29,802 nt of DNA from JBFMCC01 sp034435275 (GCA_034435275.1 DAOTXP010000188.1:1-29802); one strand, 5' to 3'; shown: positions 6,321 to 14,503, numbered from the stretch's first letter. Numbers and translations: made by a program. The notes: generated by a model not told the origin, from the letters alone.

Positions 6321-7979
6321 ATGTCAACAAAAACAATCCGCAGGATACGATTTTTCCTGGCTTGGATACTGTTGATTAGCGTATCGGGCTGTGCTGGGAC
6401 AGAAACGCAAGCGACCCCGTCCCAACCTGCAACACCCGTACCAATTCCCTCGCCGACACCCTCCCTCGCCCCTTCCCCAACCATCGAACCTGCAATCACG
6501 CCGACCCCGAAATTTAGCCGCGCCATTGACCTGGTGAACTATCAGTCGGAATATGGGTCAGGGTGGTTTTCCGAGACCATAGATTCACTCCCTGAAACAA
6601 GCCGCTCTTCCAAGGCGACATTCGAAATACTCCCTGATCCCATCCCAAACCGCAGGGACGGTAAGATATCGCCCATTCTTGTCTCCAGCTACCTTTTCCT
6701 CCAGTTCGGGGATATCGGCCCCAATGATCTGGAAGAACACGCGCACACATTGCGAGGGTTATACATCCGCTCGGCGCTTATGTCATTTGTCGATTATTCG
6801 GGCGATCGGGTACTGGGCTGGGATCGACGCTCCAGCAAAATTCCCATGGATGTAAAGGGGATGATCAAAAAGGCCAACGACTTGAACTTGCCAGTGTTTC
6901 TCGAAATCAATTATTCGGATTACATTCCGGGGCCAAACGGATCGGGACCTGAAGCGCTTCAAGCTGCAGACAACATAGCGAATACCATTTCCTACTTGGA
7001 AAGCCTTCAAGCGCAGGGCCTGCATATTGAAGGTGTAACCTTCGGCGATGAAATTGGGGATGACGCAGGCTTTGGCCGTGCAAAACCAACTTTGCAGAAT
7101 TCCGACCTGGTGGCGCGGTATATCGCTTACGCAACAGCATTGAAACGGCGTTTCCCTGAACTAAAGATCTATGCTTTTGATTCTTATATCGCCGCAACCA
7201 GGGGAAATGTATCAGACTATTTAGAACTGCTCCGCCAGATTCGCGAAGCAGAAATCAGGGAAGGCACCCTCCTGATTGACGGGTTTGTCTTTCGGGAAAG
7301 TTACATCTATATGGACGAGGACGGCAATGTGCTGGATTCCTGGCTCATACTCGACGATGTCGAATCACTGGCTGGCCAGGGGACCGTCAGACGATATGAT
7401 GTTTTCGGTAACAAGAATCCGAATACCGACAGGGGTTATCTTGCAACCCTGATCGACCAAACGGAAACAATCTTTGGCCGCGAACTCGATATCGGAATCA
7501 CGGAATACCTGCCTGCTGGTCCAGTACAGATCAGCGAATCGGATACATCCAAATATAAAGACATTGATTTTGTCATCCACTATGCCGACCTGGTGGGTAC
7601 GTATGCAGAACAGGGACTGGATGTTGTGTCCACCTGGATGTTCGCCAACGAAACAGACCAGGCCAAGTGCTACATTGACAGACAAGGCAATCGGGGATTG
7701 AATTATCCAATCCGCGAGCAGTTGGCTCAATACTTCAAAGGTTCCATCCTTCAAGTACAGCGACCCCTGCCATATTCCTCTTTGAGGGTAAAGGTATATG
7801 TCGCGAAAGATGGCGAAGACTACTTCATTTTGGTTCTAAATAAGGATGTTCAGAACGAGCATACCATTCGGTTATTAATACCTGGCCAATATGACCTCAC
7901 CCTTCGCCTGTCTGCCCATAGCTATAACAGCGTCATAATAGAGCAAGGAAATGTAATCGTTTCTGGTGTGGGGCCTTAA
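6321..7979 (+). CDS. Lipoprotein resembling a clan GH-A (TIM-barrel) glycoside hydrolase
   Basis: The 552-residue protein begins with a lipoprotein signal (basic start, hydrophobic core, lipobox VSGC with Cys24). A Pro/Thr/Ser-rich tether (about 30-63) follows, so it is exported and surface-anchored. Residues ~64-470 look like an (alpha/beta)8 barrel of the glycoside hydrolase type. TFGDEIGDD (Glu244) and GITEYLPAG (Glu395) are placed like the acid/base and nucleophile of clan GH-A enzymes at strands 4 and 7. VVSTWMFANETD would correspond to strand 8. The last ~80 residues look like a small beta domain (VYVAKDGEDYFILVLNK), as seen after the barrel in arabinofuranosidase-like proteins. The specific GH family and substrate are not recognised, and catalysis is inferred from the motif layout only. 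It appears to be a single-gene unit with its own promoter. Confidence 0.6.
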   Translation: MSTKTIRRIRFFLAWILLISVSGCAGTETQATPSQPATPVPIPSPTPSLAPSPTIEPAITPTPKFSRAIDLVNYQSEYGSGWFSETIDSLPETSRSSKATFEILPDPIPNRRDGKISPILVSSYLFLQFGDIGPNDLEEHAHTLRGLYIRSALMSFVDYSGDRVLGWDRRSSKIPMDVKGMIKKANDLNLPVFLEINYSDYIPGPNGSGPEALQAADNIANTISYLESLQAQGLHIEGVTFGDEIGDDAGFGRAKPTLQNSDLVARYIAYATALKRRFPELKIYAFDSYIAATRGNVSDYLELLRQIREAEIREGTLLIDGFVFRESYIYMDEDGNVLDSWLILDDVESLAGQGTVRRYDVFGNKNPNTDRGYLATLIDQTETIFGRELDIGITEYLPAGPVQISESDTSKYKDIDFVIHYADLVGTYAEQGLDVVSTWMFANETDQAKCYIDRQGNRGLNYPIREQLAQYFKGSILQVQRPLPYSSLRVKVYVAKDGEDYFILVLNKDVQNEHTIRLLIPGQYDLTLRLSAHSYNSVIIEQGNVIVSGVGP

Positions 7980-8078
7980 TTCAATAAACTGCAAATTCTC
8001 AATGATGGGTCGATTCATATTCTCCGCTAAACGGATAAATCCCGCCTGTCTTGTAAGACGCGCTCACGCGCAACCCAC

Positions 8079-8087
8079 TGGTATAAT
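8079..8087 (+). promoter_or_regulatory. Extended -10 promoter (TGGTATAAT) for the cyclase-like/transporter pair
   Basis: A perfect TGnTATAAT lies 32 bases before the ATG at 8120. No -35 match is present at 16-18 bases. A GCGC-TCAC-GCGC mini-hairpin (8060-8071) lies just upstream of the -10. Confidence 0.65.
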
Positions 8088-8119
8088 CACGACCAGTCTT
8101 GTCCTCTTTGGCAGGTCTC

Positions 8120-9217
8120 ATGGACATAGCCACCCAACACGGATACTTCGTTCTTGCCGATCTTTCGGGTTATACCTCATTCGTCGCGGGGACGGAACTC
8201 GAACATTCCCACGAGATCCTCAGCGACCTGCTCGAAACCATCTGCAAACGGATCGAAACCCTGCTAACGATTCACAAACTGGAGGGGGACGCGGTCTTCG
8301 CCTACGCGCCCGAAGCCAAGATCACGCGCGGGGAGACTCTGCTCGAATTGATCGAGTCCACTTACGCGGCCTTCCGCGACCGTCAGGTGGAGATCCGCCG
8401 CGCCACCACCTGCACCTGCAATGCCTGCAAAAATATCCCCAGCCTGGATTTGAAATTCATCGTCCACCACGGCGATTATATCCTCCAGCAAGTGCGCAAC
8501 ATCCGCGAGATGGTCGGCTCGGATGTGAATCTCGTCCATCGCCTGTCCAAGAACCACGTCAGCGACGTGATGGGCTGGCGCGCCTACATGATGCTCACTG
8601 AAAAATGCCTCGAACATCTCAACCTGAATCTCGAAGAGGCGCAGGCCATAACAGAATCCTACGAGCATCTCGGGAAAGTGAAGACTCTTAACATAGACCT
8701 TCACAAACGCTATCGGGAAATCTTGGAGGCGCGGCGCATTCTGATTGACGAGAAGGATGCCGACATCATCCTCCGCATTGACTTCCCCGCGCCTCCGCCC
8801 GTGACCTGGGAGTGGATCCAGGATCCCCTGAAGCGCAACCTCTGGGTGGAGCACGTACACTGGTCCATTGGTGACAGGCCAAAGGGTCGCGCGGGCCGCG
8901 GCGCCAGCAATCACTGCGCCCACGGAAAGTCTACTAGCACCGAAGTCACTCTCGACTGGCGCCCCTTCGAATATTCGACCATCGATTCGTTCGAAAACGA
9001 AAAGAAGACCTTTTCCGAGACGCTCCGCTTCGAGCCGCTGCCGGGTGGCGGGACGCGCGTCCACGATATCATGCAGATGCACATACCCTTGCCGCGTTTC
9101 CTGCGGCGGATTGGCGCTTATATCATGCTGGTTTATCAGGTAAAGTACAACCAAATGTTGGAAAAAGCCGCGCGGCTGGCGGGGGAGGAATACAAGTCGC
9201 TTCACCAGTCCGAATGA
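8120..9217 (+). CDS. DUF2652 protein: class III cyclase-like domain plus SRPBCC-like domain
   Basis: The 365-residue soluble protein has an N-terminal domain (about 6-195) of the DUF2652 type, related to class III adenylate/guanylate cyclases. Residues corresponding to cyclase active-site positions are present: ADLSGYT (Asp14) and LEGDAVFAY (Asp57) match the two metal-binding aspartates, and VNLVHR (Asn137, Arg141) matches the transition-state Asn-xxx-Arg. CTCNACKN (around residues 95-101) adds three clustered cysteines. The C-terminal part (about 210-355) resembles SRPBCC/polyketide-cyclase-like ligand-binding domains. A TTG 21 bases upstream is in frame, but ATG 8120 matches the domain start. 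The stop overlaps the next ATG (ATGA), coupling it to a membrane protein with a cyclic-nucleotide-binding domain. Nucleotide cyclase activity is an inference; many DUF2652 proteins are uncharacterised. Confidence 0.8.
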   Translation: MDIATQHGYFVLADLSGYTSFVAGTELEHSHEILSDLLETICKRIETLLTIHKLEGDAVFAYAPEAKITRGETLLELIESTYAAFRDRQVEIRRATTCTCNACKNIPSLDLKFIVHHGDYILQQVRNIREMVGSDVNLVHRLSKNHVSDVMGWRAYMMLTEKCLEHLNLNLEEAQAITESYEHLGKVKTLNIDLHKRYREILEARRILIDEKDADIILRIDFPAPPPVTWEWIQDPLKRNLWVEHVHWSIGDRPKGRAGRGASNHCAHGKSTSTEVTLDWRPFEYSTIDSFENEKKTFSETLRFEPLPGGGTRVHDIMQMHIPLPRFLRRIGAYIMLVYQVKYNQMLEKAARLAGEEYKSLHQSE

Positions 9218-12156
9218 CCCGCCTGGCGCAATTCCTGTCCATCAAACAGGGGGAAGGTCGTACAGCCTCGCTGGTGATCGGCATTATGCTCTTCACGGCA
9301 ATGGGCGCATCCTTGGGCGGGACGGGGATCGAGGCGCTCTTTTTCGCCCGCTTCGGCGTGGAATACCTGCCCTACATGTTCCTAGGATTGGGCTTCACCA
9401 GCATGCTCATGTCCTTCGGCATGACCGCCGCGCTGGGACGCATCCCCCGCCGGGTTGTGTACACTGCCATTCCTCTCCTCGTCGCGGCCATCCTCATCGG
9501 CGCGCGCTTCGCCCTGCTGACAGGATTCAACTGGCTGTATCCCGCATTGTGGCTCGGGAAAGAAATCCTCAACTCACTGACGGGCATCCTCGTCTGGGGC
9601 ATCGCCGGCGCGACCTGCGACACGCGCCAGGCCAAACGACTCTTCCCGCTCTTCAACGCCAGCCGCATCCTGGGACAGGTCATCGGCGGATTTGTCACCG
9701 GCCTGCTGGTCGCTTCCATCGGAACCGAGGACCTCCTGCTTGCATGGGCGGGGGCGATGTTGCTCTCCTTCCTGTTCAGCCGCGCACTTCTGCCCAGCCT
9801 GCACACCAACAATGCGCCGATATCTCGACGCAAACCACGGACTCTGATCCAGGAAATGCAACGCGGATACCAGTACGCGCGCGGCTCACGCCTCATGCGC
9901 TGGATTTCCTTCGCCGCCATTCTCTTTTCCATCCTCTATTTCTCCATCTCACTCCCCTTCTCACGCGCCGTCACCGAACAGTTTCCTCTCGAAGATTCGC
10001 TGGCCGCGTTCCTCGGCCTCTTCAACGGCTTGAGTACGGCCGCGGCCTTTCTCGCCTCGCTCTTCTTCGCCAATCGCTTTTTTTCGCGCTTCGGCATCAT
10101 GGCCTGCATTCTCGCCTTTCCCGTGATCTATCTCGTCGGCTTCGGAGGGCTGGCGCTTCTGCCGGTCTTTGCCGTCGTTGTTGCCTTTCGTTTCGTGCAG
10201 ATGCTCTGGCTTTCGGGCATTGCCGATCCCGCTTATCAAGCCATGTTCAACATCGTCCCGCCTGAGCGCCGCGATCAGGTACGCACGTTCATCGAGGGCG
10301 TGCCCGGGCAGGCGGGCATCTTCCTGGCGGGCGCCATCCTCATCATTGGCGAACAGACTCTCGCCCCCCAACAACTGTATCTGGTCGGTCTCTTGGCCGC
10401 CGCGTTGTGTACTTACGCCATTTTCCAGGCCCGCCGCGGCTACAACGAGGCGTTGATCGAAGCCCTGCGCGCCGGCCGCCCGCACCTCTTCTTCACAGAG
10501 GAACAGCCTTTCGGTGGATTTCATCAGGATGCTGCCGCGGTTCAAACCGCGCTCAATGGACTTCGAGATCCTGATCCCGTCATTCGCCGCGTCTCTGCCG
10601 AAATCCTCGGTCATCTTTCCCCGCCCGAGTCAACCCATGCCCTCGTGGACGGATTAAGCGATGCGGATGCTCTCGTACGCGCCGCGTGTTTAAGGGCCTT
10701 GTCCCAATCCAGGGCAACTCATGCGTTACTGGACATCGCCGCTTCTCTCTCGGATCCCGAGCCTGATGTCCGTTTCGAAGCCGTTTCCGCCCTCTCGGCC
10801 CTCGCGAGAGATTCATCCAGGCTGACGAAGCAGATCGAGCCATTGTTGGACGACGACGATTCCAGAGTCAGGGCCCGCGTGGCGGTTTCATTACTGCGCA
10901 TCAGGGCGGGACACGATAAGGCAAAACAGTATCTCCGCTACACAGCCGTGTTCGGAGAGCCATCCGCCCGCCTTCACGCAATCGCCGCATTGGGCGAGTG
11001 GGGCGACAAAGAGGCCTTCGATTTCCTCGCCAATGAAATCCGCGATGAATACTTGGAATCCAGTTTTCAGCGCGCTATCCTTACCGCGCTGGCGCAAATC
11101 CATGCGCAGGGCGCAATTCCCTTTTTGCTCGACGCGTTGAAAAAACCAGCCGTCCGCGAGACATCTGTAATCCTGCTTGGAGGGTTCGGCGCGGTCGTCA
11201 TGGATTCCGTCCTTGCCGCGTTGCGGGAAGAGGAATCGGCGGAGGGCGCATTGCTAACCCTCGAACGATTGCCAACACCGCCCGCGAAACCCATCCTTGA
11301 CTTCGCGCGTGCGGCGGTATCCCGCGCGGTGGAGTACGACGCACCGATGCGCGGGATCGATTCAAAGGTCAGGGACGACGCGGTGGGGCTGCTAGTCGAG
11401 TCCCTGCACGACAAATCCCGTCAATACGGCATCCGCGCTTTGCGTGCCGTCGGTCTGCTGGGGGATCGTGAGGCGATGAATACCGCCATCGAAAATTTGC
11501 AAACGCGCGATACCGGCCGCCGCGCCGATGCCCTTGAAGCATTGGAATCAATCAGTTCCAAATGGCACGGGATCGTCCAACCTCTGTTGCATTTATGGGA
11601 GGAAGACCGCACGAACGGAGGCCAGCCTGACTGGCCGTGCCTGCTGGCCGACGAAGACGCGTGGATTCGCAATTGTGCCGCTTTTGCCGCTCACAAACTT
11701 GGAGTCACGAAGATGGAAAATCTTGCCACCCTTTCGATCATGGAGCGCATTCTGTTCTTCAAGCGGGTGCCGTTGTTTGCCAATCTTGCACCGACCGATT
11801 TGAAACAGCTGGCCGCCATTGCGCAGGAAGAATCGTTCACCGACGGCGCGCTGATTGCAGAACAGGGGGAGATGGGTGATGTGATGTACATTATCACGTC
11901 CGGAGAAGTGCGGGTGATCTCGGCAAAAGGAGGCGAGGAATTGGAAGTGGCGCGCCGCGGCGCGGGTGAGTATGTCGGCGAGATGACACTGATCAGCCGC
12001 GAGCCGCGCATTGCCTCGCTCGCGGCGGCGGGAGACGTGCATACACTGTGTATTGACCAGAAGAGTTTCGAGGTGCTCCTACGCGACCGCCCGGACGCGA
12101 GCCTGGCCGTCATCCGCGTGCTGTGCGAGCGGCTGAAAGAAGCGACAGGCAGGTGA
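9214..12156 (+). CDS. Multidomain membrane protein: MFS/nucleotide-transporter-like domain, HEAT repeats, cyclic-nucleotide-binding domain
   Basis: This 980-residue fusion has three parts. Residues 1 to about 405 are polytopic, with roughly 11-12 hydrophobic spans, and resemble MFS or ATP/ADP-translocase-like carriers. Residues ~445-820 are a run of HEAT-like helical repeats (DPDPVIRRVSAEILGHL; DADALVRAACLRALSQ; DPEPDVRFEAVSALSAL; DDSRVRARVAVSLLRIRAG). Residues ~845-975 form a CRP-like cyclic-nucleotide-binding domain: FKRVPLFANLAPTDLKQLA, EQGEMGDVMYIITSGEV, then the phosphate-binding cassette GEYVGEMTLISREPRIAS, with Gly-Glu and the key Arg (about 931) kept. There is no DNA-binding domain. 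It is translated by overlap from the cyclase-like gene, which suggests one system in which a cyclic nucleotide regulates the membrane part. The transported substrate, if any, is unknown, and the membrane domain may be purely regulatory. Confidence 0.85.
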   Translation: MTRLAQFLSIKQGEGRTASLVIGIMLFTAMGASLGGTGIEALFFARFGVEYLPYMFLGLGFTSMLMSFGMTAALGRIPRRVVYTAIPLLVAAILIGARFALLTGFNWLYPALWLGKEILNSLTGILVWGIAGATCDTRQAKRLFPLFNASRILGQVIGGFVTGLLVASIGTEDLLLAWAGAMLLSFLFSRALLPSLHTNNAPISRRKPRTLIQEMQRGYQYARGSRLMRWISFAAILFSILYFSISLPFSRAVTEQFPLEDSLAAFLGLFNGLSTAAAFLASLFFANRFFSRFGIMACILAFPVIYLVGFGGLALLPVFAVVVAFRFVQMLWLSGIADPAYQAMFNIVPPERRDQVRTFIEGVPGQAGIFLAGAILIIGEQTLAPQQLYLVGLLAAALCTYAIFQARRGYNEALIEALRAGRPHLFFTEEQPFGGFHQDAAAVQTALNGLRDPDPVIRRVSAEILGHLSPPESTHALVDGLSDADALVRAACLRALSQSRATHALLDIAASLSDPEPDVRFEAVSALSALARDSSRLTKQIEPLLDDDDSRVRARVAVSLLRIRAGHDKAKQYLRYTAVFGEPSARLHAIAALGEWGDKEAFDFLANEIRDEYLESSFQRAILTALAQIHAQGAIPFLLDALKKPAVRETSVILLGGFGAVVMDSVLAALREEESAEGALLTLERLPTPPAKPILDFARAAVSRAVEYDAPMRGIDSKVRDDAVGLLVESLHDKSRQYGIRALRAVGLLGDREAMNTAIENLQTRDTGRRADALEALESISSKWHGIVQPLLHLWEEDRTNGGQPDWPCLLADEDAWIRNCAAFAAHKLGVTKMENLATLSIMERILFFKRVPLFANLAPTDLKQLAAIAQEESFTDGALIAEQGEMGDVMYIITSGEVRVISAKGGEELEVARRGAGEYVGEMTLISREPRIASLAAAGDVHTLCIDQKSFEVLLRDRPDASLAVIRVLCERLKEATGR

Positions 12157-12167
12157 TTCGGCCTGCC
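12148..12167. terminator. Short GC hairpin between convergent genes
   Basis: GGCAGG (12148-12153) pairs with CCTGCC (12162-12167) around an 8-base loop that contains the stop codon of the plus-strand gene. The gap to the convergent minus-strand gene is 14 bases. There is no T-tract, so this is a weak terminator candidate. Confidence 0.35.
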
Positions 12168-12170
12168 GCG

Positions 12171-13298
12171 TTACGGCATCGGCACAAATCCGAGAAAGGT
12201 ATCGGGGAATCTATCCGTCATCAGAAGGAAGCCGCGGCCGTCCAGCAGGACGAGTCCTTCCCAATTGCGCGTGATAAAGGTGGGCAGTTCCAACTGAATA
12301 GGAGGCGTACCCGCGAGCCTCACGCCCGATTCGGAATACTCCAACTCCACCAGGCGTTCGACCGCGTCGATTTTCGCGTGAGTCGGGCCTTCGCCGAACG
12401 TCTCCGCGAGCGGGTCGAAGGCGGGCCTCAAATTTTCATCCTTGTAGAAAAAGAAGGTATTGATGACCCAGAAGCGATTCCCGCCCGGGACGAGGGCGGC
12501 GTCGGTCAAGCGATATTCCAGCGCGGCCATGGGGAGAGTCCCCTGTGGTTGCAAGTCGGGGCTGAAAACGTGCGCCACAGGCCGGGGGTTGAGCGCCGCG
12601 CCATTGACTTCGTAGAAAGTGACAATGCGGTCGTCCAGCACAATCAATGCTTCGTCGGATTTGTTGTCCAGTCCGGTTTGCACCGCAATTGGCGTCACAC
12701 TGCCTGTATCAACGGTTAATTTACCCATGTCGGGGGCCATCCAACCCGATACGATGTAGCCGATCATTTTGTCGTCTTCGCCGGCCTCGATGGTCAGGTA
12801 GGCGCGGTCGCCGGAAAAGGCAATCCCTTCGTAACCCTCATATTCGGGAATCTGATCTTTCAGGCCCGGCGCCTCGAAAGGAACGGCAAGCGGTTCGAGC
12901 GGCTGGCTGGATTGGCCGTCCAGGTAGGCAAGGATGTCCGCCCGGTGAAGCGCGAAGACGAAGCCGTCTCCCGTCTCGGCCAACTGATGCGGATATTGGG
13001 GAAGCATGATGAGATAGTCACCATACCAAGCCATGCCGGAGATTTCAGCAGAGAGATCGGCCGCCGGACCGCTCAACGCGATGCGGGTAACGGGCTGTTC
13101 AGCGGGCACGCCAGGCGCGGCAGGCGGCGCACCGGAGACAGGCCGACCCCGCCCTGCCGCGGCAAGATAGAGTTCGGCGGCAAGCCCGGCTGCCAGGACC
13201 ATCAGGGCGATGGCCGCCAGAATCACCGCGCAACCTCTCCACTGGCCGGGGAGGGGATCGTTTTCGCGGCCCGTTTTCATCCGCAGTTTATGGCGCAT
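12171..13298 (-). CDS. Membrane-anchored esterase-like/phytase-like beta-propeller protein
   Basis: The 375-residue protein has an N-terminal membrane anchor (about residues 24-46) and a Pro/Ala linker. Its ~290-residue extracytoplasmic domain resembles the 'esterase-like activity of phytase' family. Features seen are SGMAWYGDYLIMLPQYPHQ near the start, EYEGYEGIAFSGDRAYLTIE in the middle and NWEGLVLLDGRGFLLMTDRFP near the end, the last being the usual family ending. It would therefore be a secreted propeller, possibly a phosphoesterase; the substrate is unknown. The start overlaps the end of the upstream nucleosidase gene by 11 bases and has an AGGAG ribosome site. A second in-frame ATG six codons later (13280) would avoid the overlap. 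It is last in a three-gene minus-strand operon with pncC and the nucleosidase. Confidence 0.7.
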   Translation of the reverse strand: MRHKLRMKTGRENDPLPGQWRGCAVILAAIALMVLAAGLAAELYLAAAGRGRPVSGAPPAAPGVPAEQPVTRIALSGPAADLSAEISGMAWYGDYLIMLPQYPHQLAETGDGFVFALHRADILAYLDGQSSQPLEPLAVPFEAPGLKDQIPEYEGYEGIAFSGDRAYLTIEAGEDDKMIGYIVSGWMAPDMGKLTVDTGSVTPIAVQTGLDNKSDEALIVLDDRIVTFYEVNGAALNPRPVAHVFSPDLQPQGTLPMAALEYRLTDAALVPGGNRFWVINTFFFYKDENLRPAFDPLAETFGEGPTHAKIDAVERLVELEYSESGVRLAGTPPIQLELPTFITRNWEGLVLLDGRGFLLMTDRFPDTFLGFVPMP

Positions 13299-13995
13299 GG
13301 GAAGAGACTCCTCTCAACCAGTCGGGCAATTGCTCGAACAAATTCTTCATCACGGTTTTTGTGCGTTCGTGGAAGAGTTCGAGGTTGCCGTAGGCTTCGC
13401 CGCCCTCCCCTCCCACCAGGTCACTGACGGCACGCAGGATGAGACAGCGCGTACCGTTCCGCTTGGCCACCCAGGCAATGGCGCCCGACTCCCAATCCGC
13501 CGCGACCGCGCCGTACTTCTCCACCAACATGGGGATGTCCGCGGCGAGGATGTCGCGGTCTGCAGAAACCAACAGGCCGCGGACCACAGGTGACGGACCC
13601 CTGTCCACGGTCTGCGGTCTGCCGTCCAGCCACGAGAGGTCTATCTCGGTCGTGTAATGGGCAATTGCCCCCGCCGCGTCACCCATTTGCTCGATGATGT
13701 CGTAGACAAGTGTGCGCTCGACGAGAATGACCGTCCCCGTTTCGATTCGACCGGCAAACCCGCCGCACGTACCCAGGTTGACCAGCAGGTCGGGCTGAAA
13801 ATAGTCAATGACGTATTGCGCCGAGGCCGCCGCAGAGACCTTGCCCCAGCCGCCGTGGAAGAGTTGAAGGTTGAAAGTTGAAAGCCGAAGGTCGGCCAGT
13901 TCGCCGAAGGGAGACTTCTGATACCTGAGGCCGGGGTAAAGTTCCCTCACCACGCGCCATTCGGCATTGGCAGAGACGATGACGGTGACTTTCAT
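13288..13995 (-). CDS. Nucleoside phosphorylase/MTA-SAH nucleosidase-like protein
   Basis: The 235-residue PNP/UDP-phosphorylase-family protein is a diverged paralogue of the nucleosidase at 5411-6175. Family features are MKVTVIVSANAEW at the start (Glu12 kept), GGWGKVSAAASAQYVIDYF, VNLGTCGGF (nucleoside-binding loop), ADWESGAIAWVAKRNG in place of the usual D-M-E motif, and RAVSDLVGG with the catalytic-type Asp. The usual histidine/alanine pattern for specificity is not obvious, so MTA/SAH, futalosine or another nucleoside are all possible. The frame is open upstream, but the ATG at 13995 fits the family and overlaps the pncC stop (ATGA), indicating coupling. Two stretches of the gene consist of 7-base repeats that encode peptide insertions (STFNLQL and RPQTVDRGPSPVV). 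Confidence 0.78.
   Translation of the reverse strand: MKVTVIVSANAEWRVVRELYPGLRYQKSPFGELADLRLSTFNLQLFHGGWGKVSAAASAQYVIDYFQPDLLVNLGTCGGFAGRIETGTVILVERTLVYDIIEQMGDAAGAIAHYTTEIDLSWLDGRPQTVDRGPSPVVRGLLVSADRDILAADIPMLVEKYGAVAADWESGAIAWVAKRNGTRCLILRAVSDLVGGEGGEAYGNLELFHERTKTVMKNLFEQLPDWLRGVSSHAP
13579..13627 (-). repeat. Seven imperfect heptanucleotide units inside the nucleosidase gene
   Basis: On the minus strand the 49 bases read as seven 7-mers: GGACGGC, AGACCGC, AGACCGT, GGACAGG, GGTCCGT, CACCTGT, GGTCCGC. The second half is roughly the inverse complement of the first. They encode the loop around RPQTVDRGPSPVV. Confidence 0.55.
13863..13883 (+). repeat. Three heptanucleotide units GTTGAAR inside the nucleosidase gene
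   Basis: GTTGAAG, GTTGAAA and GTTGAAA follow each other without gaps. The 21 bases equal exactly seven codons of the minus-strand gene, so the reading frame is kept. Confidence 0.6.
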
Positions 13996-14477
13996 TCGAG
14001 GCTGCCCTTCAGATAATCCACCAGCATTTGCAGGGCGGCATCGGCGGATACTTTTTTGTTGGCGCGGCGGTCGCCGTCCCAGACGAACTTGCGCGCCCAA
14101 TCGCCGTCGTTGGCGGAAAGTCCAATCCAGGTGGTGCCGACCGGCTTGTCCGGCAGGCCGCCGCCGGGGCCGGCGATTCCACTGACGCTCAAGCCAACGT
14201 CCGCGCCCAGAGCGGTGCGCACGCCGCGCGCCATCTCGATTACCGTCTCACGGCTGACCGCCCCGTACTTCCTCAGCGTATCCCATGAGACGTGGATTAA
14301 CGCCACTTTGGCTTCGTAGGCATAGGCCACGACCCCGCCGAGAAAATAATCGGACGAGCCCGGCACGTCGGTAATACGGTCGGCGATCAGGCCGCCGGTG
14401 CAGGATTCGGCCGTGGCCAGTTTGAGAGCACGCGCCCGCAGGAGCGGGCCGATATCGAACTCAAGAGGTTGCGTCAC
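13992..14477 (-). CDS. pncC: Nicotinamide-nucleotide amidase, CinA C-terminal family
   Basis: The 161-residue stand-alone CinA C-terminal domain has the normal length of the PncC family, which deamidates nicotinamide mononucleotide to nicotinic acid mononucleotide in NAD recycling. Visible family motifs are LATAESCTGGLIADRIT with the catalytic Ser, GGVVAYAYEAK, GAVSRETVIEMARGVR and SVSGIAGPGGGLPDKPVGT. The start is GTG at 14477 with a GGAGAA ribosome site, and a TATAAT lies about 20 bases upstream on the same strand. It is the first gene of the minus-strand operon and overlaps the nucleosidase start by 4 bases. The N-terminal molybdopterin-like domain of full CinA is absent, as in E. coli PncC. 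Confidence 0.92.
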   Translation of the reverse strand: MTQPLEFDIGPLLRARALKLATAESCTGGLIADRITDVPGSSDYFLGGVVAYAYEAKVALIHVSWDTLRKYGAVSRETVIEMARGVRTALGADVGLSVSGIAGPGGGLPDKPVGTTWIGLSANDGDWARKFVWDGDRRANKKVSADAALQMLVDYLKGSLE

Positions 14478-14497
14478 AGAAATTCTCCAATTCGGCG

Positions 14498-14503
14498 ATT
14501 ATA
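14498..14503 (-). promoter_or_regulatory. -10 box (TATAAT) for the pncC operon
   Basis: A perfect TATAAT on the minus strand lies 20 bases before the GTG start of pncC. No clear -35 is visible at the right distance. It lies in the 121-base divergent region shared with the kinase gene. Confidence 0.5.

Noticed and set aside
12123..12719. Plus-strand open frame of about 200 codons
   Set aside because: It overlaps the end of the transporter fusion and runs antisense through the phytase-like gene, whose product has recognisable family segments. The plus-strand product has none.
13996..14100. 35-codon N-terminal extension of the minus-strand nucleosidase
   Set aside because: The extension lies inside pncC and has no family similarity; ATG 13995 overlaps the pncC stop and matches the family N-terminus.
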